64,000 bases of DNA. Origin: Coffea arabica. Lineage: Eukaryota; Streptophyta; Magnoliopsida; Gentianales; Rubiaceae. Position numbers and translations under genes: made by a program. The DNA lies in NCBI RefSeq assembly GCF_036785885.1, contig NC_092320.1, positions 22,817,557 to 22,881,556 of the forward strand. The letters are read 5' to 3'. The notes below the pieces were generated by a model. The model was not told where the DNA came from and ran no database searches. It worked only from the letters and a program-made list of their open reading frames with translations. This document shows positions 48,401 through 58,920 of this stretch, piece by piece. Each line of letters opens with the position of its first letter. Position 1 is the stretch's first letter.

Positions 48401-49466
48401 GGTACTATTTTTTAACATATATAATAATGTAAAAAACTTGAGTATATTAATAATAAATTACAGACAACATCCAAAAGCATGAAAGTTTAATTCTAATAAA
48501 AAAAATATAGTATGCTTTTGAAATAAAAGAGTTTATATTTCAAAGTTTATTTGAAATTTTTGCAAGTTAGAAAAGTATCATTTTCTTTACTATAATGTGT
48601 ATTGAGTTAATTAGAAGAGTTTTATAAAACGTGCACTTTCTTGAATATCTTTTAATTATTTTGTGTCCAGATCAATGGCTTGAAAACTAGAAAAGAATGC
48701 TGAAAATTATATATAAACTTGTTTGTGATGTTTTAAAATTAGTACAGAAAGTTATTTTCACTATTATAAAATATTTCAAAGTTATTTTCATTATTATAAA
48801 ATATTTCAAAGTTATTTTTACAAGTATTATAAATTATTTGTAATTTTAGATATGTTAATATTTCTCATCCAAATCAATAATATAAAAAACTATTAGACGG
48901 TCTTTTGACCGCATTATCAACTTTTAAATTTTAATTAAAGAACTATATTGATTAAGTTTATAAAAGTTTAAAATAAAATTAATGTATTATTTATACTATA
49001 TGTAAAGGCTGAGGAAAGGATTTTGGATTAACATTGGGGTTAATATTTATCGTCACTTTATGAACTTCTATTTTTACCCTTATAAAACTATTTTTACTTT
49101 AACTACTTATAACTACCCATGATTATTTTTACTTTTAAATATATGTTTTCAACATAACTACCAATATAAAATTATTTTATGAAAAATATTTAAAAGATTA
49201 AAGTTTACTTCAATAACAAAAATTTTATTTAAAATATATGACCATAAATATTATATACTTTTTGGGAGGTGCATTAAGCACTAGTGACAATTAAGAGTCT
49301 ACCAGAAGAAAGGGTTAAATTTAGGATGAGATTGTATTCTCTTGTCTTGTTAAATATTATATTTTGAATTGGATTACAAAAGTTAGAAAAAAGGTTAATT
49401 ACAATTTATTCCCTCAAGGTATACCCTATTTTTTACTTTACCTGCTAACCTTTAATTTTTATCAAT
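42409..49466. other. AT-rich gene-poor interval
   Basis: No gene was recognised over 7 kb. Contents: poly-A at about 43077-43096, a (TA)n(TG)n(TA)n microsatellite at 44703-44737, a G-rich patch near 44092-44162, T-rich frames near 45180-45300 and 45656-46066 that look like chance, and a phrase near 48100 (GGGATAATTTCAAAAACCTC) resembling ends of plant MITE-like repeats. A short direct repeat (AAAGTTATTTTCA-TTATAAAATATTTC) occurs at about 48749-48812. Confidence 0.55.
44703..44737. repeat. Compound (TA)n(TG)n(TA)n microsatellite
   Basis: TATATATATATA passes into TGTGTGTGTG and back to TATATATA without other bases. Confidence 0.93.
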
Positions 49467-49471
49467 TAATC

Positions 49472-52344
49472 TGTGAGAATCCGAAAATTTTCACATTTTT
49501 TGGCATTATTTTATTTCTTTGCCTACATTTTATACTCTCCTTTCAAATATTAAATTTTCTATACATTTTTATAAGTAAGTACAATTTTTAAATCAATTTT
49601 CTGGTATAACTTAGTGTACGTTAAATTTGAAGTGCATTATGGACGTGGGACCCGCTAGTGTGATAAAATTTTGACGACTAGGTGATGAGGTATAAAGGGA
49701 TATTACTGTACAAGGTGCTAGGAGATAATTAGAGGTTAGTTAGATAGTTTAACCATTGGTAGATAAAAGGATGAGAACAAAACCCTTAAAGTGCCAAGTG
49801 TCACAAACCGATTGGAAGTTGGACTTTGACCTAATTCTTACCTTTACTAAATATCCAATTTTGACCCAATTTTCTCCCATTTTTCTTTGTCTTGGATGGC
49901 TGTTTTGAGGAGAAAAACAAGAGAGAAAACTCCATTTTCTACTTCACTTGCTAGCTTGGATCTTGAGTTTTAGCCAACTAAATTGGAAACTACAACATAC
50001 AAGTGCTCACCAAGGAAGCTTAAAGGCTTTGGTGGAGTTATTTTGGAGGAGGAAAGACTAAGCTACCATTTTCCTTGAGGTTCCAAGGTAATTTGATAAG
50101 AACATCTTCCTTTGTTCCTAGTAGTTGTAATTAGTGGCTTGTGGTTGCCTCTTTGCGTAGCTTCATGCAATATTTCTTGGTTAGAAGTGGTGATATGTGG
50201 ATTTCAGTTTTCTTAGAGAATATTCTGCGCATATATGAAGCTTAAGGGTTAGCCATGATCTATTAGCTTTGATATGTGAAAAATCTAGTGTTTTGGTGTT
50301 AGTTTAATTTGCCTAAAGAAATTTCCAACTTATGTACTTAAATTTCAGATTAGGGTTTCTAATTAGGGCTTTATTGTGGTTGGTTGTGAAGCTACCAATT
50401 GATTGTGATTGAAGGGTATTGTGACCTTAAGGAAGTGTATTTACCAGCCTATGATTTGTGTGTGTGATTGTGGCTATTTTGGATGAATGTTGGTGGTTAA
50501 GTGTAGGATGGAAAATAGGGAATTCAAGCGGAAATGCTGTTAGTTTATTTTCCTGTAATTAGAGTGAATGAAAGTGAGGTTTGAAATGTGATTTTTGTGA
50601 TGGATTGGATTTACTTTGCTTAGACATACTTAGGTCCACTATAGTGGTGTTAGATGAGTTAAAGGTTATGTACACTTATACATTTTTCTCATGGTGAATG
50701 TGATGACCGTTTTAACCAAGATGGTTAGTTACAAATGTCAAGTTTTGAACTTCAAATATTTGCTCATTTTCTTTCCAAAACAACAAGGAATTTCATAGGG
50801 TTTTTTGGCCACAAAACCTATTTTATCAAGCGAGACTTTAGGTGTGAATTTAGGGTTTGTTTATCTTCCTTTTCATATGATTTTACTCAAAACACTTGTT
50901 ATATGTTATTTCTTTGCAAGTGTGTTAGTTTTAAGCCAAACAAAGGGATTTACGAAAATAAAAAAAAATGCTCCTTCAAGCAATCCGGCCATATATTAGG
51001 CCAAATCTTGGCCGGATTACTAGCCGGATTGATAGGGGAAGATGAAAAAAAATTGGAATGCTCACTGCCTTGAATCCGGCCGGATTCTGATGTGGCATCC
51101 GTTTCAGTTGTTTTCCGATGAAATTTTTTAAAACCTTTTGAGTTTAGTTTTATGTTTGGTTTGGAAAACTCTTAGTTACTCATGTCTCTTGGTCTAAATG
51201 TACTCTTTTCATTCCAAAAATCATATTTATACATTGTACTAGTAGGTATTCAGATTTTCTTTGTTTCACCTAAAATTTTGATGGTTGAAGCATAATGTGT
51301 TTTCTTGGTTACTGTTAGGATTCCTTGGTGATTGAGGGTGTTATCTAGAAGGATACTTTGGACGTTATTTTGCTTAAATATGTGAGTGTTCTTTGTACGT
51401 TATTTTTCCAATGACTATGTGGATTGTTGTGACTATGTGACTAATTGTACGTTATGTTTGATTTCTAAAAATGGATTTTGCTAAGCGAGTGTATACTTTA
51501 TCACACTCGACCTAAATGAATGTGAAATTTACAATGATTAAATGATTAAATGTTTAAATACTACTTATGCATGAATGTAAGTCTTTTAGTTGAATTGGGC
51601 CCTTGCCTTTCGTTGCCGGTCGACTCAAGTCAGAAGCGAACTCGGTCAGGCGATTTGGTGACCCTGGGTTAATGTTTGGTATACTCGAGTATGACCACGA
51701 AATCTGATGGAGAATAGCCAATGAATTGGCTAGAAGGGGAAAAATGAAATGAATGAATTAATGGCAGGAAAATGGAGACGTTTTCACTTAAAAATGAAAT
51801 TATTTTAATGCTGGAGGAATAAGGAAATGGTCGGGGAACGAATGAACGAAGGGCTCCACGTGAGCATGTATCCTTTTAATGAATGTGTTATCATTATTTT
51901 TATACTGTAAATGTTTTTTGGATTATTTGCTATTCAATGCTTAAATGTTTTGGATTTAATTATTTGATTATATGTTTGGAACCTCACTGGACTTTTAGCT
52001 CATTCCGTTAGTTTTGTTTTCCTTATAGGAGAGGCGAGCAAGGGTGAGAGACCTGTATAGAATAGCATAGTCTAGCTCTTTTGAAATTCTTGCATTTGTA
52101 CTCGCTCTAGTGCTCCGTTAGGGTTGAATGTATTGGGAACTTAAAGCTTTTGTTACATTTGGGTCTGTATTACTGGTTGAGATAGAAATGAATGTAAGTA
52201 TACGTTTCGAGTTTGGGAATTGTTATTTCACTTCCTCGAAGTTATATCTTGTTTTGTTTGAGGACTGTAGTGAGTCCCGGCAAGAGTTGGGCTGGCGGTC
52301 GCCGAACCCTTTGGTTCGCTGTAGGGAAAGGTGGGGTTGTCACA
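49472..52344. mobile_element. Probable solo LTR, 2873 bp
   Basis: The left end is TGTGAGAATCCG and the right end GGTTGTCACA, so the termini are inverted (TGTGA/TCACA). The 5-bp sequence TAATC occurs directly outside both ends (49467-49471 and 52345-52349). Removing the insert rejoins TCAATTAATC to CCCTTTAGG. No gag or pol sequence is inside; contents include CCGGCCGGAT words near 50985-51080. Length, TG...CA ends and the duplication together suggest an unequal-recombination remnant of a large gypsy family. Boundaries come from one copy only. Confidence 0.65.
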
Positions 52345-52349
52345 TAATC

Positions 52350-52851
52350 CCCTTTAGGACAAAATTACCCTTCATTATTTTGACTTTTCATTTATCTTTT
52401 TTCCTTTCATCTTTTTTTTTTCCTTCCTTTATTCCTTTTTCTCTCTTCCATCCTTCCTATTAGACAACTTCATTTCAACATAAAAACTTTGTCTAAAGTT
52501 TGTACTTAGGTGTATGGATGAAACTTGGAAAGGCATTAAAAGCTAATTTCAATCTTTTATACGATGATATGTGTTGCAAAATTACAATTAATGATCATTA
52601 TTCAGGTCGCAAATTCATCTTGTGATTCTTTTTGAAAATAAAATGAGAAATTGGGATAGGAAGAAGAAAAAGCAAAAGAATTAAAAAGAAAAAAAAGGTA
52701 TTTTGGGAGAGATTTGAATATTTTGTGATCATTTGAGGGAAACGTAGATCTTTGCAATTCCTCTTTAGCTTCAATCACTAAGTTGAAGTTTCTTGTGTGA
52801 AAGAGGAAAGTAAAGAAAGAAAAAAGAGATAGAAAAAATAAAAGAGGGAAA
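52350..52851. other. Short interval between two LTR elements
   Basis: A T-rich tract and then an A/G-rich tract. No gene seen. Confidence 0.6.
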
Positions 52852-52856
52852 AAGGG

Positions 52857-53440
52857 TGATGTGAAGCCCCGATCTAGACAACCAAAACACCATGATTTTG
52901 GCAGCGGAAATTTGACCCAACTAATCCCTAGAAATCACGAACAATTTTGATATTATCTCAACCCGTCACTACTCGAATTAACGAATCAAATTGGAGGTAG
53001 TAGAACGCCACAATCAATGAGATACTCGATTGATAAGTTCAGGTGAATAACTTGAGAAGATTCTCAAGTATTCAAAGGAAACTCTCTTGCCAAAGAGAAA
53101 GTGAAAACTCACTAATTGTATTTAATAGCCAAAAACTGATCCCCAAAACAAAGAGGAAGTGAGGCTATTTATAGCCCTTACAAGCATTAACCCTAATCCA
53201 AAAGTTGACCAAACTACCCTACATACTTTAAGGAAGATTTTGGGCCTTACTTACTAACAAATGTGTCGCAATTAAACTATCTTAATTACCTAGACTTTTT
53301 AAAACGAGAAATAACCAAAATCAACGAGGAAAATCAAATAATCCTACTAAACTCAAGCATTCGTGCAATCAACTAATCTTCACTTGAATCTTCCAATTCC
53401 CTATGTGCTTGAATGGGTCTTGATCTTTATATTCTCATCA
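52857..53440 (-). repeat. LTR (3' in element orientation)
   Basis: 584 bp, starting TGATGTGAAGCC and ending TATTCTCATCA on the plus strand. Closely matches 56220-56798. Confidence 0.93.
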
Positions 53441-54878
53441 TTCCCCTCCTCTTAAAAGCAATTTGCCCACAAATTGAAGCACGAATGGTGACAAGACGAG
53501 TTACATGCCTTCGACTCAATCTTGTTATGATGGCTACAGATGGCATCCAATGCAAAGTCCATGTGCTAAGTTGGAAAATAACCCTCGTCGAACCTTGACT
53601 CTCACAAACTATCTTCAATGTATGCTCAACTTTATTGTTTGTGGTCATGAGGTAAGGGTCCTCAAAGTGGTATGAAGTGTATCCCGTGAAATCGAACTCC
53701 GACTCGAACACACTTGCAAGGCACCAAGGTGGATTTGGTGATGTTGGAGCTGCATGTGGACTAAGAGCAAGACGAAAATCATAATGGTCATTGAGGTACT
53801 TGTTCTTTAAACGAACCCTTGGTGCACAACCATCCCTAAAATATGGAGTGTTCCCTTCAACATGAGTTCGAATCAATTTCCCTTTGGTGTGGACTGATTT
53901 GAGTTGACATTGTTCCATGAATGGATACCAAGGGGGTTTAACTCTTGGAGTACCAACTCCATGGAGGCTTGCAACGTCTACAATTGATTTTGGAATGGAA
54001 CACACCAAGATCAGTTCAACTTGCCTTTGCTTGATCTGTATAAAAGAAGAAATACTAAACAAAGCAAAGGTAAGTTTGTTAAGAAAATAATAGGCCTTCA
54101 CCGGGTTGCTCAAGATCAGCCCACTTTCTCTTCTTTTTTTTTTTTTACCACCCATCTCATTAGATTTTTCCATCTCTTTTTCTAGTTCAACAGTTGACCC
54201 TTTTATCTCATTACTTTCAACTTCCTCGGGTTTTACCTCTGCAGGCACAATTCCCTCATCTAGTTTTTTCTCTATTTTATAACGCTCAAGCTCCCTTTTC
54301 ATGCATGCTAGATCAATACAAAGTTGGTCATAAGTAAGTGATACAAGTGCAAGACGACGACTATTAAATAAGAAGGAATACTTATTAGTATGTCCAACAA
54401 TTTTAACTTCTCGCCTCGACATCCATGCTTTGCCCAACAACACATGTGTCACTTGAATTGGGACTACATCACACAACATCTCATCCATATATTTACCGAT
54501 TTGAATAGGTACAAGTGTGTGCTTAGTAACCCAAACATCCCTATGAGTGCTCGTCAACTTGTACGGTTGAAGATGATCAATGGTTGGAAGATTTAATTTC
54601 TCAACCATGATAGCACTTGCAAGATTGACTTCACAACTACCATCAATGGCCAAGCTACAAATTTTATCTTTGACACCGCAACGAGTATAAAACCAACCAA
54701 GCAACTGAAATTTGACGAGGTCCAATTGTTCATCTACACCACGTAATGCCACTTCTTTGACTCCCTTAGGATCAGGAAGACAATGTTGTGGGCTAGTTTT
54801 TATGCGTCTTATACTCGTCATGACGTATGAGGGAACATGCAAAAAGTTAACAATGAAACCGAAGATATTGCCTTTCAC
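53427..54878 (-). CDS. Retropepsin-containing ORF of the non-autonomous element (483 aa)
   Basis: An uninterrupted frame running into the LTR. Residues 73-172 resemble Ty3/gypsy aspartic protease: the active-site region LAIDGSCEVNLAS with Asp79, the middle block IGKYMDEMLCDVVPIQ, and VLLGKAW at 146-152. Plant gypsy proteases usually have D-S/T-G or D-G-G here; D-G-S is unusual. An acidic and lysine-rich linker (about 200-250) follows, then a tail with HGVGTPRVKPPWYPF and PTSPNPPW that I do not recognise. No zinc knuckle precedes the protease and no polymerase follows it. Confidence 0.75.
   Translation of the reverse strand: MKGNIFGFIVNFLHVPSYVMTSIRRIKTSPQHCLPDPKGVKEVALRGVDEQLDLVKFQLLGWFYTRCGVKDKICSLAIDGSCEVNLASAIMVEKLNLPTIDHLQPYKLTSTHRDVWVTKHTLVPIQIGKYMDEMLCDVVPIQVTHVLLGKAWMSRREVKIVGHTNKYSFLFNSRRLALVSLTYDQLCIDLACMKRELERYKIEKKLDEGIVPAEVKPEEVESNEIKGSTVELEKEMEKSNEMGGKKKKRRESGLILSNPVKAYYFLNKLTFALFSISSFIQIKQRQVELILVCSIPKSIVDVASLHGVGTPRVKPPWYPFMEQCQLKSVHTKGKLIRTHVEGNTPYFRDGCAPRVRLKNKYLNDHYDFRLALSPHAAPTSPNPPWCLASVFESEFDFTGYTSYHFEDPYLMTTNNKVEHTLKIVCESQGSTRVIFQLSTWTLHWMPSVAIITRLSRRHVTRLVTIRASICGQIAFKRRGMMRI
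53441..53453 (-). other. Polypurine tract of the minus-strand element
   Basis: Read on the minus strand, AAGAGGAGGGGAA abuts the LTR end, as expected for second-strand priming. Confidence 0.85.
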
Positions 54879-55019
54879 GCTCCCTTACGTGTATCCACTC
54901 ACACTCGTATATATGAATGTCACTCTAATGAACTTACCAAATACCTTTACCTGTTGGGTTAGGTAGTTGAGAAATGCTGCTCAAGTCCAACAACCGTTAC
55001 CAACCTTTCCACAAGTGTA

Positions 55020-55340
55020 ATCACAAGAATGTAGGAGAAAATGTAGGAAAGTATTCCTAGAATCTAGGAAGAGAATATAGGAGAGTTTCCTAAAGTGGAT
55101 GAGAGAATATAGAAAATGTCCTAAAAATGGATGAGAGAATTTTAGGAGAGTTTCCTAAAAAATGGTTGAGAGAATTTAGGAAAGTTTTCAAAAAAAAATG
55201 GATGAGAGAGTTTAGGAAAATTTCCTAAAAAAAATGGATGAGAGAATTTAGGAATGGATGAGAGAATTTAGGAAAGTTTCCTAAAAAAATGGATGAGAGA
55301 ATTTAGGAAAGTTTTCTAAAAAGGTAGGAGAGAGAGTGTC
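55020..55340 (-). repeat. Uneven array of a roughly 40-bp unit
   Basis: The phrase GGATGAGAGAATTTAGGAAA followed by G-TTTCCTAAAAA recurs about eight times between 55020 and 55340, with variable A-run lengths. It lies in the leader of the minus-strand element. Confidence 0.9.
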
Positions 55341-55442
55341 CAAATGAGTACAAAGAGTTATCCAAGTGCTTTACTTAGTTTCCTAATTGATTTTGGAAAC
55401 AAGTTAGTTTTTGGAAACCCTTTGAAAATCCTTTTCTTCTTG

Positions 55443-55562
55443 AACAACTTTTAGTAATCTTCTTGAAACAACTTTTGGTAATCTTCTTGAAACAACTTTT
55501 GGTAACCTTCTTGAAACAACCTTTGGTAATCTTCTTGAAACAACTTTTAATAACTTCCAAAT
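55443..55562 (-). repeat. 24-bp tandem repeat, five copies
   Basis: AACAAC starts at 55443, 55467, 55491, 55515 and 55539, exactly 24 bp apart. The period keeps the frame, so the minus strand reads as an octapeptide repeat of the form K-S-C-F-K-K-I-T within a 61-codon open frame (55375-55560). Confidence 0.93.
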
Positions 55563-55967
55563 TCTACTCCAAGAAAGATTGCACAAATCAGATTTGGTTT
55601 CCTATTCAAAACAATTCGGTTGCCACTTTCTTTCCTTTCCTTTTTTTTTTTTCTTGCCAACCGATTCCTCTTTTCTTTCTTTTTCTTTTCGTTTTTGTTT
55701 TCTGTTTTTTTTTCTTGACTACAACTATCGACCACGACACAAAACAAGGAAATCCACAAATAATAACTATCAAGAACTCCAAGATCTTTCAAGAACTTTC
55801 AAGGAAATTGTCAGGAACTTCAGAAATTTCAAGATTGTGATCAAGAATGCAAGAAACTCAAGATTATTGTAAATTCTCTTCAAGATTCACAAAATTTCAA
55901 CAAGTTTTGCCAAAATTCAAATTTGAAAACCAAATAAACAAGTTAGATAACACAAACAACAAGGCTG

Positions 55968-56090
55968 GACAGATTTGTATTCGGATGAACAGTAACTATG
56001 AGCAGTGTCGGTGAACAGTAACGATGAACAGTGTCGGTGAACAGTACGATGAACAGTGTTGGGTGAACAGTACCGGTGAATAGTGACTCT
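55968..56090 (-). repeat. GAACAGT-containing tandem repeat
   Basis: GGTGAACAGTA and CGATGAACAGTGT alternate about four times with a period near 25 bp, close to the primer-binding site. Confidence 0.88.
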
Positions 56091-56205
56091 TTTTTTTTTT
56101 TTTTTTTGGTTCTAAACAAACGAACAGATTGGGATAAACATATATGACTCGAAATAAACGAAGAGAAAAAGAAAAAAAAAGATATAACCTGGTGGTTGTC
56201 GATTA

Positions 56206-56217
56206 GCTCTGGTACCA
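56206..56217 (-). other. Primer-binding site of the minus-strand element
   Basis: Read on the minus strand, TGGTACCAGAGC begins two bases inside the LTR. It differs by one base from TGGTATCAGAGC, the usual plant site complementary to initiator tRNA-Met. Confidence 0.85.
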
Positions 56218-56219
56218 AC

Positions 56220-56798
56220 TGATGTGAGCCTCGATCTAGATAACCAAAACACCATGGTTTAGGCAGCGGAAATTTGACCCAACTAATCCCTAGAAGTCAC
56301 GAACAATTTTGATATTATCTCAACCCGTCACTACTCGAATTAACGAATCAAATTGGAGGTAGTAGAACGCCACAATCAAGGAGATACTCGATTGATAAGT
56401 TCAGGTGAATAACTTGAGAAGATTCTCAAGTATTCAAAGGAAACTCCCTTGCCAAAGAGAAAGTGAAAACTCACTAATTGTATTTAATAGCCAAAAACCG
56501 ATCCCCAAAACAAAGAGAAAGTGGGGCTATTTATACCCCTTACAAGCATTAACCCTAATCCAAAAGTTGACCAAACTACCCTACACACTTTAAGGAAGAT
56601 TTTTGGCCTTACTAACAAATGGGCCGCAATTAAACTATCTTAATTACCTAGACTTTTTAAAACGAGAAATAATCAAAATCAACGAGAAAAATCAAATAAT
56701 CCTACTAAACTCAAGCATTCGTGCAATCAACTAGTCTTCACTTGAATCTTCCAAATTCCCATGTGCTTGAATGGGTCTTGGTCTTTATATTCTCATCA
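56220..56798 (-). repeat. LTR (5' in element orientation)
   Basis: 579 bp, starting TGATGTGAGCC and ending CTCATCA on the plus strand, followed by the AAGGG duplication. Confidence 0.93.
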
Positions 56799-57040
56799 AA
56801 GGGGAAAGAAAAAAAATACAAAAAATAGAAAAAAATACAAAAGAGAGAAAAAAAAAGAATTTAGAATAGTAGAAAGGTGATTTTGTCAAATAAGGGTTAA
56901 AGTGAGACAAAAAAAAAGAGTGAGGAAGTAAAGTCACGGAATTATTCCTTGTTTTTTAAACGAATGCTTTATTTCAGTTTTAAGAAAAAAAAAGGTTCCA
57001 AAGTAGTGAAAAAAATCTTAATTTATAAAAGTTACTAAAT

Positions 57041-57517
57041 TGAGTTTGTGATAACTTGTAAAATACATATGCTTGTGACGAGTAGGATAAATCACAAAAA
57101 ATATGTGATTAATATGTGATAAATAACAAAAAATACACCTTAAGAGGATTAATTGTGATTAACATTCTAAAAAAATATTGAAAATAATAGAGGTAAGCGA
57201 GAATTTTTGAAATTGCCACCATCTATATCGAAAATAAAACTTGAGTTTGTAATAATTTGTAAAATACATATGCTTGTTACAAGCAGGATAAATCACAAAA
57301 AATATGTGATTAATATGTGATAAATCACAAAGAAATACACCTTTTGCTATGTAAAAAAAAAACACAAAAAATACACCTTAAGAGGATTAAATGTGATTAA
57401 CACTCCACAAAATACCAAAAGTAATAGAGGGAAGCGATATTTTTTGAAATTGCCACCATCTATACTGAAAATAAATAGGGGCAAGTGAACCTTTTGCAAT
57501 TGTCACCATCTATAGCC
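57041..57517. repeat. Tandem duplication, unit about 201 bp, two copies plus a partial third
   Basis: TGAGTTTGT starts at 57041 and 57242. Both copies include GTAAAATACATATGCTTGT, AATATGTGATTAATATGTG and GCCACCATCTATA. Copy 2 has an insertion rich in A; a third fragment ends near 57517. No coding frame was seen. Confidence 0.9.
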
Positions 57518-58600
57518 ATTGACATTAATTGTTTGAGTTCTATAGTCATCTCCTCCCTCGAGTCTGCCTTTCATCCTTAATTGTCTGAGTTCCTGCCTCT
57601 CTTTTCTCTCCAAATTTCACCACTACCGCAGGGTTGATATGGATTGGATACCCATTTTATGCATCATTTGATTGACTCGACCCATACCTTACAAAATCAT
57701 TATCTTACCCTTATCCGTCTCGCATATCAGTGGATATTCGATTATTGGGTATTTATTGAGATAGGGCCGGGTCAATGTATACCTGTTCTGTCCCATTTAT
57801 TGTTTATTTTTTTTAAAAAAAATTTATATTAAGTTAATTTTATATTTTATATATTCATCTAAGATTTACTAAAGATTTTTTCTCCAAAAAAATCTTCCAC
57901 CAAGAAATAAACAAGCGAGGAGAATACAAGAAAAATGGAAAAAATTAAAAGAAATCAAAATAAAAAAAATTTAAAATAAGTAGCACCTTTTAATTATATA
58001 TTTCACATTAATTAAAATTTTTTCTAATTTATAACTTTTACAAATGAATCTTATAAACAAACTATAATCTTTTGTATTTGTAATGCAATTTATTCAATAA
58101 AATTATTTATTTACCTTTAAAAATATTATTTTATAGCATGTATATAAAACTAAAAAATATAAAAAAAAAATATATTTACGAGATGTGTCGGTACCTGCGA
58201 ATTTTTGATTACGTGATTGTAATTCGTCCCGCGTCTAAATAGGTACCTGATCGTCTTTCGATCCGATCAAATACTATGGTTCGAGTATTTTGGATAGGAT
58301 CGAATCCATACGATGAGTTTTCGGATTAGTCGGCATTTTGCCAGCCCCTAACCACCAGCCGTGCATATGGTATGAAAGCCTCCTCGCCTTCTTCGCTTTT
58401 TCATTTTGCCACACACTTGCTGTTTACTGAAGAGTGTTCAAAAGGAGAATGATGGGTTAAATATTGATTTGTTATTTCTGTCTTTCTGTGCAATTTCTCG
58501 TAAATCGGATATGGGTAAGGATTTTTTTTAAATTTATTTGTGCATACCCTAAAAGTCTCTGAAAATCATGGTGAAACCTTCCGTTCATGGACATCTGATG
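57518..58600. other. AT-rich interval upstream of ISCA2
   Basis: It contains GATCGAAT/GGATCGAATCC words near 58230-58310 resembling subterminal repeats of a DNA element, and the phrase GCATTTTGCCAGCCCC near 58332. I could not find a matching left end, so no element is claimed. No gene was seen. Confidence 0.45.
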
Positions 58601-58858
58601 ACTCAATACGGGTAGACTCGGCCGCTCTTTCGAGTCCCGGAGTCGACTCGGCCCGAATCTTCCGAGTTTGAACGAGTTTCCACCGGGTCTACCGTCTCCG
58701 GTATATGACGGACCAGTTGCGGAAGTTGCGGTGAGGACTCAGCCCGGTCGACTGGGACTCGACCGAGTCTTTGATTCAGTTATATTCTCAACTGTTTCAA
58801 CTTTTAATTGTCGTGTCGTGTCCCTACGTTTGCATTGTGCAACCCAAAGTTGAGATAA
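58600..58858 (+). other. GC-richer leader region with repeated GACTCGG words
   Basis: GACTCGG/CGAGTC words recur (58616, 58634, 58646, 58757, 58763) in sequence much richer in GC than its flanks. An 80-codon plus-strand frame ends with TGA at about 58854, 65 bp before the ISCA2 start. It could be 5' UTR with an upstream ORF, or the remnant of another exon. I do not recognise a protein. Confidence 0.3.
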
Positions 58859-58920
58859 AGGGAAATGGATGTCTCCTTCATTTAGGTTCCTTTGGTGGGT
58901 GAAACAGTATTGTAAGGATT

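Larger units (their letters stand above)
52857..56798 (-). mobile_element. Non-autonomous gypsy-type LTR retrotransposon, protease only
   Basis: It has two LTRs (52857-53440 and 56220-56798, about 580 bp each, ends TGATG/CATCA) and a 5-bp duplication AAGGG (52852-52856 and 56799-56803). Reading on the minus strand: LTR, primer-binding site, a leader with three sets of tandem repeats, a 483-codon frame with a retropepsin, polypurine tract, LTR. The 2.8-kb interior has no recognisable gag, reverse transcriptase, RNase H or integrase, so the element must rely on proteins from another family. The LTRs are very alike, which suggests a fairly recent insertion. Confidence 0.9.

Noticed and set aside
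57622..58350. Possible second hAT-like MITE ending in GCATTTTGCCAGCCCC
   Set aside because: The right end looks familiar but no matching left end or 8-bp duplication could be found.
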